Assembly: GCA_944363505.1 (NCBI GenBank) | Contig: CALVUD010000006.1 | Location: 1-64,000 of the forward strand | Reading direction: 5' to 3' | Length of the DNA: 64,000 nt | From: an uncultured Clostridia bacterium | GTDB taxonomy: Bacteria > Bacillota > Clostridia > Christensenellales > DTU072 | Shown here: in pieces, positions 7,242 to 16,482 of the stretch | How positions within the stretch are numbered: the first letter of the stretch is position 1 | Layout of the letters: every line of letters starts with the position of its first letter | Position numbers and translations under genes: made by a program | Notes under the pieces: model-generated | What the model was told of the DNA's origin: nothing | Database searches by the model: none | Seen by the model: only the letters and a program-made list of their open reading frames with translations

Positions 7242-9445
7242 GAGGAATTGCAATCAATTTGTTTGATTTTCAAGAGAAAGCTGTACTCAAACTCATAGAT
7301 CTCGTTGCTGATAGTAATAGTAAGCAAACGATTATTGTTAAATCTCCCACGGGTTCAGGTAAAACAATTATCCTTATTGATTTTGTCGAGGAATATCTCA
7401 CCAAGATTAACAGCAACGCTGCTTTTATTTGGCTCTGTCCGGGCAAAGGTGATCTAGAAGAACAAAGCCGTAAAAAAATGCGTAAGTATGCTCCGCACCG
7501 TCATACACAAAATCTTTTTGACGCTTTGCAAGGCGGCTTTCCGGCAGAAAGTACTACCTTCATCAATTGGGAGTTGGTGACCAAGAAAGACAATACCGCT
7601 TTGCGAGACGGCGAAAAGAAAAATTTATTTGACCGCATTGCCGAAGCTCATCGTAATAATATCGAATTTATTGTTATCATAGATGAGGAGCATTCTAATA
7701 ATACCGCGAAGGCAAAAACTATTATTGATGCTTTTTCTTCAAAGAACATTATTCGTGTAAGCGCTACCGCTATCGAGAATAAACGCTTTGAGTATTTTGA
7801 AATCGACGAAGTCGATGTCATTAACGCAGGACTTATTACAAAAGCTCTTTATGTAAACGAAGGTATTACGGAAGGTATGGAGGTTGGCGACGATTACGAT
7901 TGTCTACTTGATCTTGCTGATGAAAAACGCAAGAATATCGCAAGCCATTATACTGCACTCGGCAAAAATATCCGTCCCCTCGTTTTAATTCAATTCCCGA
8001 ACGCACAGCCTGAAACTATTGTTGCAGTTGAAAAAAAGTTGGAATCTATGGGGTATACATACGGCAATGGTATGGTTTCTAAGTGGATGAGTGAAGACAA
8101 AAAAGATTTGCCGGATAATTTGACCGAAAACGATGCTACGCCCATATTCCTACTTATGAAACAAGCAATCAGCACTGGTTGGGATTGTCCGCGAGCAAAA
8201 ATTCTCGTCAAACTTCGTGAAGGCATGAGCGAGAGCTTTGAAATTCAAACGATTGGTCGTATTCGCAGAATGCCCGAAGCAAAGCATTATGACGATGATT
8301 TGCTTGATTTTTGCTATGTTTATACTTTTGACGAAAAGTACAAAGCAGGTCTGCTTGCAAGTATTGACAAGGCATATGAAACTCGCCGTCTGTTCTTGAA
8401 GGAAAAATGCAAAACCTTTACACTTGAAAAGCAAATGCGCGACCTCGACTTTGGCGGTTTTGGCGAGCGTGAGGTTTTGAATAAACTCTACGATAGTCTT
8501 GTCGAAAAATATCACCTTGGTCACGATAAGAAGCAAAATCGAATGTTGCTTGCCGATGCCGGGTATATCTTTGGTGCGTTTGTTCATGGACAAGCTCTTG
8601 AAGGGCAGTTTGTTCGCACCGCCTCTCTTGCTGAAAGCGACAATTATCGTTCAATTCATAAGGCGGTAGATACTCATAAACATGGTATTTATCTACTGCA
8701 TAGTGTTGATGGAATAAAGACTGCTATCGGTATGCAGACGGCAAAAGTAAAGACTATTTTGGAACGTCTTTTCCGCAAAAGCGGTAATATGTCTAAAAAT
8801 ATCATTGCTTTGGAAACCAGAGAGTTCTATGCTTTTGTTATCAATAATCAGCATAAATTAAAGCAAGATTTCCGTGCTGTAACCACCGGTATGGCGGAAC
8901 AAATGAGTTTTGTCTTGAAGCCCAAAACCACTGTATTTCATATTCCCGAACAGGATTTTTTCAAATATGATCCTAACGTGAAAAACGAGGTTGAATATCT
9001 TTCAAACGCATATCACGACTACACTTCGGGCTTCGCTACAAGCGTTGTTCGTAGCACCTCGGAAATGCTTTTTGAACAGCATTGTGAAAAGCGTGAGGAT
9101 ATTGAATGGGTTTATAAAAACGGCGATTCAGGTCAGCAGTATTTCTCCATTGTCTATATAGACGGGCTTCGTCACCAATGGCTGTTCTATGCCGACTACA
9201 TTGTGAAAAAGAAAGATGGAACCATTTGGATTATCGAAACCAAAGGCGGCGAAAGTAAAGAAAGGAATAAAAATATCGACGACCAGATAGCAAACAAATT
9301 TAATGCGTTCAAGGACTACGCAGCAAATAAAAATATCCAATGGGGATTTGTTAGAGATAAGGACAATCAGTTATATATCAATAATAGCAAGTTTTTTATT
9401 GATATGGCTGACGATGCTTGGCAACCGCTTGAAGATGTTTTTTAA
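7235..9445 (+). CDS. res: Type III restriction-modification system, helicase-nuclease subunit (Res)
   Basis: A 736-residue superfamily 2 translocase fused to a nuclease. Walker A SPTGSGKT lies near residues 37-44, the Walker B/DEAD-type box DEEH near 150, and motif VI-like QTIGRIRRMPEA near 340. The C-terminus carries a PD-(D/E)xK nuclease core: D in the YADYIVKKK segment and ETKGG around residue 668. With Mod it cuts DNA between inversely oriented unmethylated sites after ATP-driven movement. It is shorter than EcoP1I/EcoP15I Res (about 970 residues), as in many Firmicutes versions. The ribosome site AAGGAGGT lies inside the end of mod, 8 bases before the ATG, so the two subunits are translationally coupled. 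Confidence 0.93.
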   Translation: MVGGIAINLFDFQEKAVLKLIDLVADSNSKQTIIVKSPTGSGKTIILIDFVEEYLTKINSNAAFIWLCPGKGDLEEQSRKKMRKYAPHRHTQNLFDALQGGFPAESTTFINWELVTKKDNTALRDGEKKNLFDRIAEAHRNNIEFIVIIDEEHSNNTAKAKTIIDAFSSKNIIRVSATAIENKRFEYFEIDEVDVINAGLITKALYVNEGITEGMEVGDDYDCLLDLADEKRKNIASHYTALGKNIRPLVLIQFPNAQPETIVAVEKKLESMGYTYGNGMVSKWMSEDKKDLPDNLTENDATPIFLLMKQAISTGWDCPRAKILVKLREGMSESFEIQTIGRIRRMPEAKHYDDDLLDFCYVYTFDEKYKAGLLASIDKAYETRRLFLKEKCKTFTLEKQMRDLDFGGFGEREVLNKLYDSLVEKYHLGHDKKQNRMLLADAGYIFGAFVHGQALEGQFVRTASLAESDNYRSIHKAVDTHKHGIYLLHSVDGIKTAIGMQTAKVKTILERLFRKSGNMSKNIIALETREFYAFVINNQHKLKQDFRAVTTGMAEQMSFVLKPKTTVFHIPEQDFFKYDPNVKNEVEYLSNAYHDYTSGFATSVVRSTSEMLFEQHCEKREDIEWVYKNGDSGQQYFSIVYIDGLRHQWLFYADYIVKKKDGTIWIIETKGGESKERNKNIDDQIANKFNAFKDYAANKNIQWGFVRDKDNQLYINNSKFFIDMADDAWQPLEDVF

Positions 9446-9472
9446 TACTTTACAACAATTGAGGTGACTATT

Positions 9473-10147
9473 ATGAAAACAAAAACTAAACGTGAAATCG
9501 CGTTAGAATTAAAACCGATACAATCAATGCTAAATTCATTAGGCAAGTTATTGTTGCCTGTTTTATGGGAAGCCAAAGATGTTTTTTCTTCTCTATATTC
9601 AGCACAAAAAGAAATTGATTTTCAAGATTTCATAGAAGGTATTGCTATTGATTTTAGCTATAACAACTTAAATGAAAAGGATGTTATACGTCTAACTAAA
9701 AGAGTTTCCAATAGTAAAAACCATCAATATATGTCTAACATTTTAGATTCTGTATTTTTTTCTAAAAGTAAATTTTCACGTACAATTTTAGGATTGATAA
9801 CTGGAAAATTTCTTCGGGATGACTCTTTGGATTACGAGGATTTGGTTTTATGTTGTGCATTGAAAGATACTTTTGATGATGACTTGAATGCTTTTTGGCG
9901 TTTTTATGATATTCCTACAAAAAAAACAAATGTTGATGATAAAACAATCTTTTTAGATGAATATACAGAAAAAGATAGGCTTATTGTCGAGAAGCTTCAA
10001 AACAACGGTATATTAGGTCGCGATTTAGTTGCGGGTAGAATTGGAGGGAATATAATTCCATTAAGATATGAAATAACCAGCGTATCTATAAGACTGAAAG
10101 CCTATATGGATTCTATTCAACCTCTATTTGTAAAAGTAAAAAACTGA
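9473..10147 (+). CDS. Unknown protein downstream of the type III Res gene
   Basis: A 224-residue soluble, mainly helical protein, Lys- and Asp-rich; I recognise no domain. The ATG at 9473 is chosen over an in-frame GTG nine bases upstream because the GAGGTG ribosome site covers that GTG. It lies 27 bases after res and has the same AT-rich composition, so it probably belongs to the same operon and arrived with it. A repeated DDSLDYEDL/DDDLNAF acidic stretch lies mid-protein. An immunity or accessory function is possible but not shown. Confidence 0.65.
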   Translation: MKTKTKREIALELKPIQSMLNSLGKLLLPVLWEAKDVFSSLYSAQKEIDFQDFIEGIAIDFSYNNLNEKDVIRLTKRVSNSKNHQYMSNILDSVFFSKSKFSRTILGLITGKFLRDDSLDYEDLVLCCALKDTFDDDLNAFWRFYDIPTKKTNVDDKTIFLDEYTEKDRLIVEKLQNNGILGRDLVAGRIGGNIIPLRYEITSVSIRLKAYMDSIQPLFVKVKN

Positions 10148-10155
10148 GGCGTTTT

Positions 10156-10637
10156 ATGAAACAAAAACATGATGATTATTATTTTGATGGAATATTTGAA
10201 ATGTCTCGCTTTGGCAAAAATACATTTATGAAAAACCATATGTATGACTAAATACCAACACCAACGGTATACGGAATTTTAAAGGTACAATATGAGCCAA
10301 GGAAAAAAGAAATAGATAACCTAATTACTGCGATCAAAGAAACGGTTGTAACATGCAATTCCCTACAGCTTCTTTCTTTTTCTTCTGATATGTTTTTGTT
10401 GAATGATATTGGAATCAGTTCAGAGATACAAGCATCTTATGATTCAATTCTAATATCTCATATTGACTGATATAAAAGAAGATGAAAAAGATTATTTATA
10501 TGAAAAAGGAAAACAACGAGCAACATGCCTTTTGGAAAGAAATAAAGGTGATAAGCAAAATAATAGGACGCAATGATCCTTGCCCTTGTAGTAGCGGTAA
10601 GAAGTATAAAAAATGTTGTGGTAGCAATAAAAATTAA
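10156..10637 (+). pseudogene. Broken SEC-C motif protein gene
   Basis: An ATG at 10156 starts MKQKHDDYYFDGIF and stops at 10249. The same frame continues past that stop as a plausible helical protein (YGILKVQYEPRKKEIDNL..., SSDMFLLNDIGISSEIQ) to a TGA at 10468. A shift of frame then gives a C-terminal SEC-C zinc motif, [19 protein letters not shown], ending at 10637. SEC-C motifs bind zinc and are found on SecA and on many small accessory proteins. At least one nonsense mutation and one frameshift separate the parts, so I read this as a decayed gene; only the last 51 codons (10482-10637) might still be translated alone. Confidence 0.6.
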
Positions 10638-10826
10638 ATGAAAATGTTACGGTTGCAAAACGAAACAGTGACATTTTTTATTTTTCCTTGGTTAATTTGA
10701 TTCCTTTGTTAAGAGCGTCAAGTTTTTTGAGAGATTTTTTTATCAACTTTTGAAAGCACAATTCTATAAAATCTTAATATTTAACCATATGGGAACTGTG
10801 CTTTCGGCGGAGGCTTTTCGTTTAAA
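10638..10826. other. Right end of the island and tail of the aro operon
   Basis: No gene. It contains an imperfect 13-bp inverted repeat (GAAAGCACAATTC at 10752-10764 against 10795-10807, one mismatch, loop of 30 bases) and the right island repeat. No clean terminator for the minus-strand aro operon is visible here, so the original one may have been disrupted by the insertion. Confidence 0.45.
10788..10818 (-). repeat. Right inverted repeat of the restriction island
   Basis: TATGGGAACT, nine variable bases, GCGGAGGCTTTT: the reverse complement of the block at 3228-3258 with identical spacing. It ends 8 bases before the aroK stop codon, so the insertion boundary is right at the end of the host operon. 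Confidence 0.55.
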
Positions 10827-12308
10827 CTATGATTTCAAGAATGCTTCTGCGATTTTTTTCGCCGAGGCTTCTATCCCCTCGTTTTCGACGCTGAAGTCGG
10901 CGAACGACTCGTATATCGGCGCTCTTTCGGCGTAAAGCTTTTGGGCGCCGAGGCTAAGACTCAGCGGTCGCCCCGCGGATTCGAGTTCGGTAAGTTCGCG
11001 CTTCAGATAAACGACGACGCCGTTGCGTTTCAACGCTTCGCGGTTGTTTGGACTTAATACCGCGCCGCCGCCCGTTGCAATGACCGCGCCGTTTAACGAA
11101 GCCGCTTTCAGCACGGCTTCCGATTCGAGTTTTCTGAAGACCGCCTCCCCTTCCGTAGCGAAAATATCGGGGATCGACTTGCCGTAAGCCTTTTCGATCT
11201 CCTCGTCCGTATCGATAAAACTTTTGCCGAGGAGTCTTGCCGTTTCTTTTCCTATACTGCTTTTTCCCGAACCCGGCATCCCTTCGATCACGATGTTGGC
11301 TTTTTTAAGCGAAATCGATTTTACCAAACTTTCGGTAACCGATTTATCTGTTTCGGAATCCGTATATAGGTTATATGCAAGGCGTCCCTGTTCGACAAGC
11401 ATATAAAGTCCGTTCGAAGCGGGGATACCTTTTGCCTTTGCCCGCGAGATCAAGACTGTTTCAAACGGGTTGTATACCGCGTCGAAAACGCCTTTCAGCG
11501 ACTTAAATTTATCGATGTCCACAGGACACGACATCAGATTCGGATACATGCCCACGGGGGTGCAGTTCACGACTATTTCCACGGGAAAGTCGTATACGTT
11601 CAGGTAGTTCGTTTCTCCCGATCTGGACACGGTGATTATCTTCTTTGCGCCCCTGCTTTTCAGTACGAAGCGCGCGGTATGCGCCGTACCGCCGTTACCG
11701 CCGAGAACCGCGCACACTTTGCCCGCGGGGTCTATCCCTGCGTTTATAAGCGCTCCGCGCATGCCTCCGACGTCAGTATTGTATCCGAACAGTTTGCCGT
11801 TTTTGTTCACGACGGTGTTCACCGCGCCGACTGCGGCGGCTTCGTCGCTTATTTCGTCCAAGAAAGGCATTACCGTCTGCTTATAAGGAATGGTCACGTT
11901 GAATCCGTCGTAGTCGCGTGAAGATACGAAGCGTCTGACGTCCTCTTCGGTTTCCAGTTCCCTGACCCCGTAATCCAGCCCTAACGGACGATAAATGTCG
12001 GGGCTCCAGGTATGCGGCAGTTTCTTCCCGATAACGTAATAGTTTCCGGCGATCTTACGCTGTATCTTCTTGGACACGTCGAAAACGGCGCCCATTATTT
12101 CGCCCGCGTATTCGCGGTAACCTATCGGAAGCCTTGCCGAAAAACGCCCGACGATCTTTTGTTCGCGTTCCGGGTCGTTCAACGGGAATCCAGACTGTTT
12201 TTTGTATAGTCCCACTTCCCTCGCCGCGTCCATACGCTCGGACAAAAGCAAAGCGAGTTTTTCGTCTATGGCGTCGAGCCGCGCCCTCAGTTCGGACAGA
12301 TCTAACAT
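10827..12308 (-). CDS. Trifunctional chorismate mutase / shikimate dehydrogenase / shikimate kinase
   Basis: A 493-residue fusion of three shikimate-pathway enzymes. Residues of about 1-85 are an AroQ-type chorismate mutase (LRARLDAIDEKLALLLSERM, then the usual Arg/Lys-rich helix). Residues 92-335 are an AroE dehydrogenase (NVTIPYKQ, NTDVGGMRGAL, LGGNGGTAHT nucleotide loop). Residues 340-493 are shikimate kinase (P-loop GMPGSGKSS, DTDEEIE, ATGGGAVLS). The enzymes convert dehydroshikimate to shikimate, phosphorylate it, and turn chorismate into prephenate. The ATG at 12308 follows GGAGG and overlaps the aroC stop by 7 bases. Shikimate kinase substrate residues look intact. It is the last gene of the aro operon. 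Confidence 0.92.
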   Translation of the reverse strand: MLDLSELRARLDAIDEKLALLLSERMDAAREVGLYKKQSGFPLNDPEREQKIVGRFSARLPIGYREYAGEIMGAVFDVSKKIQRKIAGNYYVIGKKLPHTWSPDIYRPLGLDYGVRELETEEDVRRFVSSRDYDGFNVTIPYKQTVMPFLDEISDEAAAVGAVNTVVNKNGKLFGYNTDVGGMRGALINAGIDPAGKVCAVLGGNGGTAHTARFVLKSRGAKKIITVSRSGETNYLNVYDFPVEIVVNCTPVGMYPNLMSCPVDIDKFKSLKGVFDAVYNPFETVLISRAKAKGIPASNGLYMLVEQGRLAYNLYTDSETDKSVTESLVKSISLKKANIVIEGMPGSGKSSIGKETARLLGKSFIDTDEEIEKAYGKSIPDIFATEGEAVFRKLESEAVLKAASLNGAVIATGGGAVLSPNNREALKRNGVVVYLKRELTELESAGRPLSLSLGAQKLYAERAPIYESFADFSVENEGIEASAKKIAEAFLKS

Positions 12309-13351
12309 ATTCCCTCCGTAAGTTTCGCTACGGCAATAGCCGCCGCCGCTTCTATCGCCGCCGCCGCGCGGGGCACTATGCACGCGTCGTGCCTGCCTTT
12401 CAAATTCAAAGTTACGTTTTGCATTGCGGACAGATCGACGCTTTGTTGCGTTTTCGATATGGACGGAGTCGGGCGAAGCACGGCGCGGAAAACGACGGGC
12501 ATGCCGTTGGATATTCCCCCGTTTATACCGCCGCTGAAATTCGTCGAAGTAACCACCTTTCCGTTTTCTATACGGAAAGGATCGTTTACTTCACTTCCGA
12601 ACGCGGAGTCGAATCCGAAGCCGAGTCCGAATTCGATCCCTTTTACCGCGGGCACTCCGAAGACCTCGGCAGAGACGGCGCTCTCTATCCCCGCGGTATA
12701 AAAGTCGCCGACGCCTACAGGCATTCCCGTTATGACGCATTCCACGCTGCCGCCCAGCGAATCGCCCTCGCGTCGCGCCGATTCCACGGCAAGCATCATC
12801 TGTTCGCCGTTCGTTATCGCGTAAGGCGGCGTTTTCTTTGCAAAAGCCATTTCCTCCTCGGTCGCGCCGTCAAAATAACCTTTTCCGACGATGCCGCCGA
12901 TGCTTTTGACGAAAGCGTCGATACGGATACCTTTTGTTTTCAGTATACCTTTGAATATCCCGCCCGCGATACATAACGGCGCGGTCATTCTGCCCGAAAA
13001 TCTGCCTCCGCCCGGAGTTATTTCCCTTAAGCCGTCTTTGACGAAGGAAACGTAGTCGGCATGCGAAGGTCTGGGAATATATCGCGGATAATCTGACGAA
13101 CGGGTATTCAGATTCGGTATCTCGGCGACGATATCACCGGTAACCGAACCGTTTTCTACGCCCGAAACAAACTCGTATCCGTCTTTTTCGAGGCGCGGAG
13201 TCGAATATGCCGCTTTGACGGCGCGCCGCCTTTCGAGCAGAGCTGAAATTTCTTCTTCGTCGACGTATGTGCCCGCGGCGACGCCTTTAATTCTTACTCC
13301 GATTTTTGCGGAGTGGCTTTCGCCGTACAGTTCGACGCTTATTTTACCCAT
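12302..13351 (-). CDS. aroC: Chorismate synthase
   Basis: 349 residues, normal length. It makes chorismate from EPSP with reduced FMN. Signature segments are visible: GESHSAKIGV near the start, RPSHADYVSF with GGGRFSGRMTA around 95-125, and the C-terminal GRHDACIVPRA motif near 320. The start codon follows GGAGGT and overlaps the end of aroA by 13 bases, so translation is coupled. The order aroF-tyrA-aroA-aroC-(aroQ-aroE-aroK) follows the second half of the pathway. Confidence 0.96.
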   Translation of the reverse strand: MGKISVELYGESHSAKIGVRIKGVAAGTYVDEEEISALLERRRAVKAAYSTPRLEKDGYEFVSGVENGSVTGDIVAEIPNLNTRSSDYPRYIPRPSHADYVSFVKDGLREITPGGGRFSGRMTAPLCIAGGIFKGILKTKGIRIDAFVKSIGGIVGKGYFDGATEEEMAFAKKTPPYAITNGEQMMLAVESARREGDSLGGSVECVITGMPVGVGDFYTAGIESAVSAEVFGVPAVKGIEFGLGFGFDSAFGSEVNDPFRIENGKVVTSTNFSGGINGGISNGMPVVFRAVLRPTPSISKTQQSVDLSAMQNVTLNLKGRHDACIVPRAAAAIEAAAAIAVAKLTEGIC

Positions 13352-14592
13352 TCGGCTTTACCTCCGATTTTAACGTATTCGTCGAAAAATCCCGCAAAGG
13401 ATTTGTCCACGCATTCCGCGCCTATTATTTTCACCGCGCCCTCGGCGCCCGTAGCAAGTACCGCCGCCGCCATTGCTATCCGGTGATCGTTTTTCGCGTC
13501 CACCGTTCCGCCTCTGACCGTTCCGCCGCGGATATATATCGCGTTATCGGAATATCGCGCTTCTATTCCCGTAGCGTCGAGCATGCCGACGACCGAAGCT
13601 ATGCGGTCGCTTTCTTTCAGCCGAAGCCTGTCCACGCCCCTTATTACAGACACTCCGTCGGCAAATGCCGCCGCTGCCGCCATCGCGGGTACAAGGTCGG
13701 GAGAGGAATCGGCGTCGAACGAAAACGCATTGAGCTTTTCCCCTTTAGAAAACACGATACCCGTTTCGGTTATTTCCACCTTTGCGCCCGCGCGCTTTAA
13801 AATCTCGGCGCATACGCTGTCGGGTTGAAGCGACGGATATTTCGCCGCAGGCACGCTCACCTTGCCCGCCACGGCTCCTATTGCCGCCATAAAAGCCGCT
13901 CCCGACCAGTCGGTTTCAGCTTCTGCTTCCGCGGGAAATTCGGTAAATCCGCTTCCGACTTCGTACCCAGCGTCCGTTTTTACCACATCGACGCCGTAAA
14001 GTCTCAAGACCTCGTCGGTCATGGAAACGTATCCTTCCGAAGGCAGTTTGCCTTTTACCGTTATACTGCCGCCGCCCAAAGCCGCTAGCGCAGTTAAAAT
14101 TCCGCTGACGTGTTGTGAACTGACGGGGTTTTCGATTTCGAAAACTTTCGTCGCGTAACCGCCCCCGACCTTTATCGGCAGCGATTCCCCCTCTACCCGG
14201 GCGCCCGCCTTTTTCAGTACTTCCGTTACGTCCTTAACGGGTCTTTGCGGCAGTCTGCCGCGCCCCGTAAAAGTGGCTTCGACCCCGAGTACGGGAATAA
14301 CGGGTAAAAGCATTCTGAGAGTGCTGCCCGATTCCGCGGCGTCGAGTAAAGCCGGTTTAAACCTTGCGGGAGGCGCGATCTCTATACTGTTTTCCCCGAT
14401 CCCGACCTTTGCTCCGAGCGCTTTGAGACAATTTGCGGTCGCTTCTATGTCTTTACTTTTCAGAGAACCTTTTATCGTTAAACGGTGCCCCGAAAGCGCG
14501 GAAACGATCATCAGTCGATGAACGTAAGATTTCGAGGCGGGCACACGGGCGATACCCGAAACTGCGGAGGGATACAGCAAAATATCAGTCAT
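13339..14592 (-). CDS. aroA: 3-phosphoshikimate 1-carboxyvinyltransferase (EPSP synthase)
   Basis: 417 residues. It joins phosphoenolpyruvate to shikimate-3-phosphate. Recognised by PASKSYVHR near residue 20 (shikimate-3-phosphate site), SGSTLRMLLP near 85 (a variant of the NSGTT region, with Ser and Leu as in some class II enzymes), RLPQRPVKD near 115 and LRLKESDRI near 325. Its start overlaps the tyrA stop by 8 bases and its stop overlaps aroC. The departure from the class I LFLGNAGTAMR motif suggests a class II-like, glyphosate-tolerant type, but that is only inference. Confidence 0.95.
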   Translation of the reverse strand: MTDILLYPSAVSGIARVPASKSYVHRLMIVSALSGHRLTIKGSLKSKDIEATANCLKALGAKVGIGENSIEIAPPARFKPALLDAAESGSTLRMLLPVIPVLGVEATFTGRGRLPQRPVKDVTEVLKKAGARVEGESLPIKVGGGYATKVFEIENPVSSQHVSGILTALAALGGGSITVKGKLPSEGYVSMTDEVLRLYGVDVVKTDAGYEVGSGFTEFPAEAEAETDWSGAAFMAAIGAVAGKVSVPAAKYPSLQPDSVCAEILKRAGAKVEITETGIVFSKGEKLNAFSFDADSSPDLVPAMAAAAAFADGVSVIRGVDRLRLKESDRIASVVGMLDATGIEARYSDNAIYIRGGTVRGGTVDAKNDHRIAMAAAVLATGAEGAVKIIGAECVDKSFAGFFDEYVKIGGKAEWVK

Positions 14593-15442
14593 TTTTTCTC
14601 TCCCTTCTGGTCTTCTCCGCCCTTTCTTTCAGCTCGTTACCGCGCTCCAGCATGGCGTGCAAAGCTCCGTCGTCGCCCGAAGCTATGGCTTTCCTGAACG
14701 ACGTCAGCCTGAAAATAATGTCGTCGATACAAGGTATAAGGTTGTCGCGGTTCAGCCCGAACAGCTCCGTCCACATGTCGGGGCTCAATTTCGCCACCCT
14801 GGTCATGTCTCTGAAACTTCCTGCGGAAAACCCGAAATAGTTTTCGGCAACGGGGTTTTGCATGTACGCGCTGGAAACGACGTGCGCAAGCTGCGAAGTA
14901 TAGGCTATTATCTTGTCGTGTTCCTCGGCTGACGCCATGGTGATACCCTGACAGACGGCTTCCGTAAACAGATCCTTTATCTTTTCCGCAGCATCTATTT
15001 CGGCGCAGACGGGAGTGATTATAATATAAGCGTGCTCGAAAAGATTTGCCGTCGAATGGGAAATACCGCTGAATTCCCTGCCAGCCATCGGATGAACCCC
15101 GACAAAGGAAATTTCGGGATATTTTTCGGACAGTTCGCCCATTTTCTTGACTATATCCCTCTTTACCCCGGCGGTATCCGCGACTATCGCTCCCGGCTTT
15201 AACAGCGGACAAATTCTCTCCATGACCTCAATGGCGGCCCCCGGACAAAGCGCCGCGAAAACGACGTCCGCGTCGACGGGTGAGGATAGATCCAGTCTTT
15301 CATCGATAGCGCCGAGAAGTTCGGCTTTCAGCATTACTTCCTCGGAAATGTCGTAACCGAGAACGGTATGCGAGGTATTCTTTTTGAACTGGCGCGCCAG
15401 CGAACCGCCTATCAGCCCCAGTCCTATCACCGCTATTTTCAC
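14585..15442 (-). CDS. tyrA: Prephenate dehydrogenase
   Basis: 285 residues. It oxidatively decarboxylates prephenate to 4-hydroxyphenylpyruvate, the step towards tyrosine. The N-terminal Rossmann loop [11 protein letters not shown] is intact, and the catalytic His segment [12 protein letters not shown] lies near residue 130. The start is a GTG at 15442 that overlaps the aroF TGA stop and sits 8 bases after AAGGAGAG. No ACT domain is present at the C-terminus, so Tyr feedback is probably absent or acts at DAHP synthase. No prephenate dehydratase gene (pheA) is in the window, although the mutase is. Confidence 0.93.
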   Translation of the reverse strand: MKIAVIGLGLIGGSLARQFKKNTSHTVLGYDISEEVMLKAELLGAIDERLDLSSPVDADVVFAALCPGAAIEVMERICPLLKPGAIVADTAGVKRDIVKKMGELSEKYPEISFVGVHPMAGREFSGISHSTANLFEHAYIIITPVCAEIDAAEKIKDLFTEAVCQGITMASAEEHDKIIAYTSQLAHVVSSAYMQNPVAENYFGFSAGSFRDMTRVAKLSPDMWTELFGLNRDNLIPCIDDIIFRLTSFRKAIASGDDGALHAMLERGNELKERAEKTRRERKND

Positions 15443-16455
15443 TTGTCTCTCTCCTTGTTGACCAGCGGCAGCATAACGTCTATGGCTTTTACCACGTCGT
15501 CGAACTGTTCGGGTCTTAGCGACTGGGCGCCGTCGCAAAGCGCGTGCGTGGGGTCGTTGTGGACCTCGATTATCAATCCGTCCGCGCCCGCGCCGACGGA
15601 CGCAAGCGACATCGGCTTGACGAGCCTTGAAAGCCCCGATGCGTGGCTGGGGTCGACGATGACGGGAAGATGCGTCTTTTCCTTTAATATCGGTATAGCC
15701 GACAGATCCAGAGTGTTTCTGGTATACGGTTCGAAGGTCCTGATTCCCCTTTCGCACAGTACGATATTGAGGTTTCCTTCGCTCATGATATATTCGGCGC
15801 TCATCAGCCATTCCTCGATGGTATTGGCAAGTCCCCTCTTTAACAGAACGGGCTTGTTCAGCCTGCCCACCGCTTTCAGAAGGTCGAAGTTCTGCATGTT
15901 CCTCGCGCCTATCTGGACCATATCCACGTCGGCAAACGCGTCGATGTATCTCTCGCTCATGATCTCCGTTACGATCGGCAGTCCCGTTACTTCGCGCGCT
16001 TTTTTCAGGATCTCCAGACCTTTGATTCCCAGACCCTGGAACGCGTAAGGCGACGTCCTCGGTTTGAACGCGCCGCCGCGGAGCATCGAAGCGCCCGACG
16101 CCTTGACCGCTTCGGCTATGCCTATGACCTGTTTTTCGGTTTCGACCGAACACGGTCCCGCTATCGTCTGGAAGTGTCTGCCGCCGAATTTGACCCCGGA
16201 AACGTCCACTATGCTGTCTTCGGGGTGGAACTTACGGTTGGCGTTTTTATAAGGCTCCTGTATCCTCGTAACCGCCTCGACGATGTCGAGAGAACGGATA
16301 AGGTCGATGTCAACCTTGGAGGTGTCGCCCACCAGACCTATGACGGTGGACTTTTCGCCCTCGCTTACGTGAACGTCGAGTCCTAAATCGGTTATCCATT
16401 TCGTCAGCCTCTTGACCTGTACCGGGTTGCTGTTGGGTTTAATGGTTACTATCAT
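15439..16455 (-). CDS. aroF: 3-deoxy-7-phosphoheptulonate (DAHP) synthase, AroF/KDPS-like type
   Basis: 338 residues, first enzyme of the shikimate pathway (phosphoenolpyruvate plus erythrose-4-phosphate). Residues 1-70 form the small ferredoxin-like (ACT-like) regulatory domain of type I-beta enzymes ([17 protein letters not shown]). The rest is the barrel, with AGPCSVE near 98, [16 protein letters not shown] near 125, KRG near 207 and DPSHASG near 270 as metal and substrate sites. The ribosome site is GGAAGG. It is first in the operon, directly behind the leader-peptide attenuator, and is therefore the regulated entry point. Confidence 0.95.
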   Translation of the reverse strand: MIVTIKPNSNPVQVKRLTKWITDLGLDVHVSEGEKSTVIGLVGDTSKVDIDLIRSLDIVEAVTRIQEPYKNANRKFHPEDSIVDVSGVKFGGRHFQTIAGPCSVETEKQVIGIAEAVKASGASMLRGGAFKPRTSPYAFQGLGIKGLEILKKAREVTGLPIVTEIMSERYIDAFADVDMVQIGARNMQNFDLLKAVGRLNKPVLLKRGLANTIEEWLMSAEYIMSEGNLNIVLCERGIRTFEPYTRNTLDLSAIPILKEKTHLPVIVDPSHASGLSRLVKPMSLASVGAGADGLIIEVHNDPTHALCDGAQSLRPEQFDDVVKAIDVMLPLVNKERDK

Positions 16456-16482
16456 TTTCCGTTTCCTTCCGTTTATTTTTAT

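Noticed and set aside
10752..10807. Terminator of the aro operon formed by the 13-bp inverted repeat
   Set aside because: The loop is about 30 bases and there is no T run on the minus strand after the stem.
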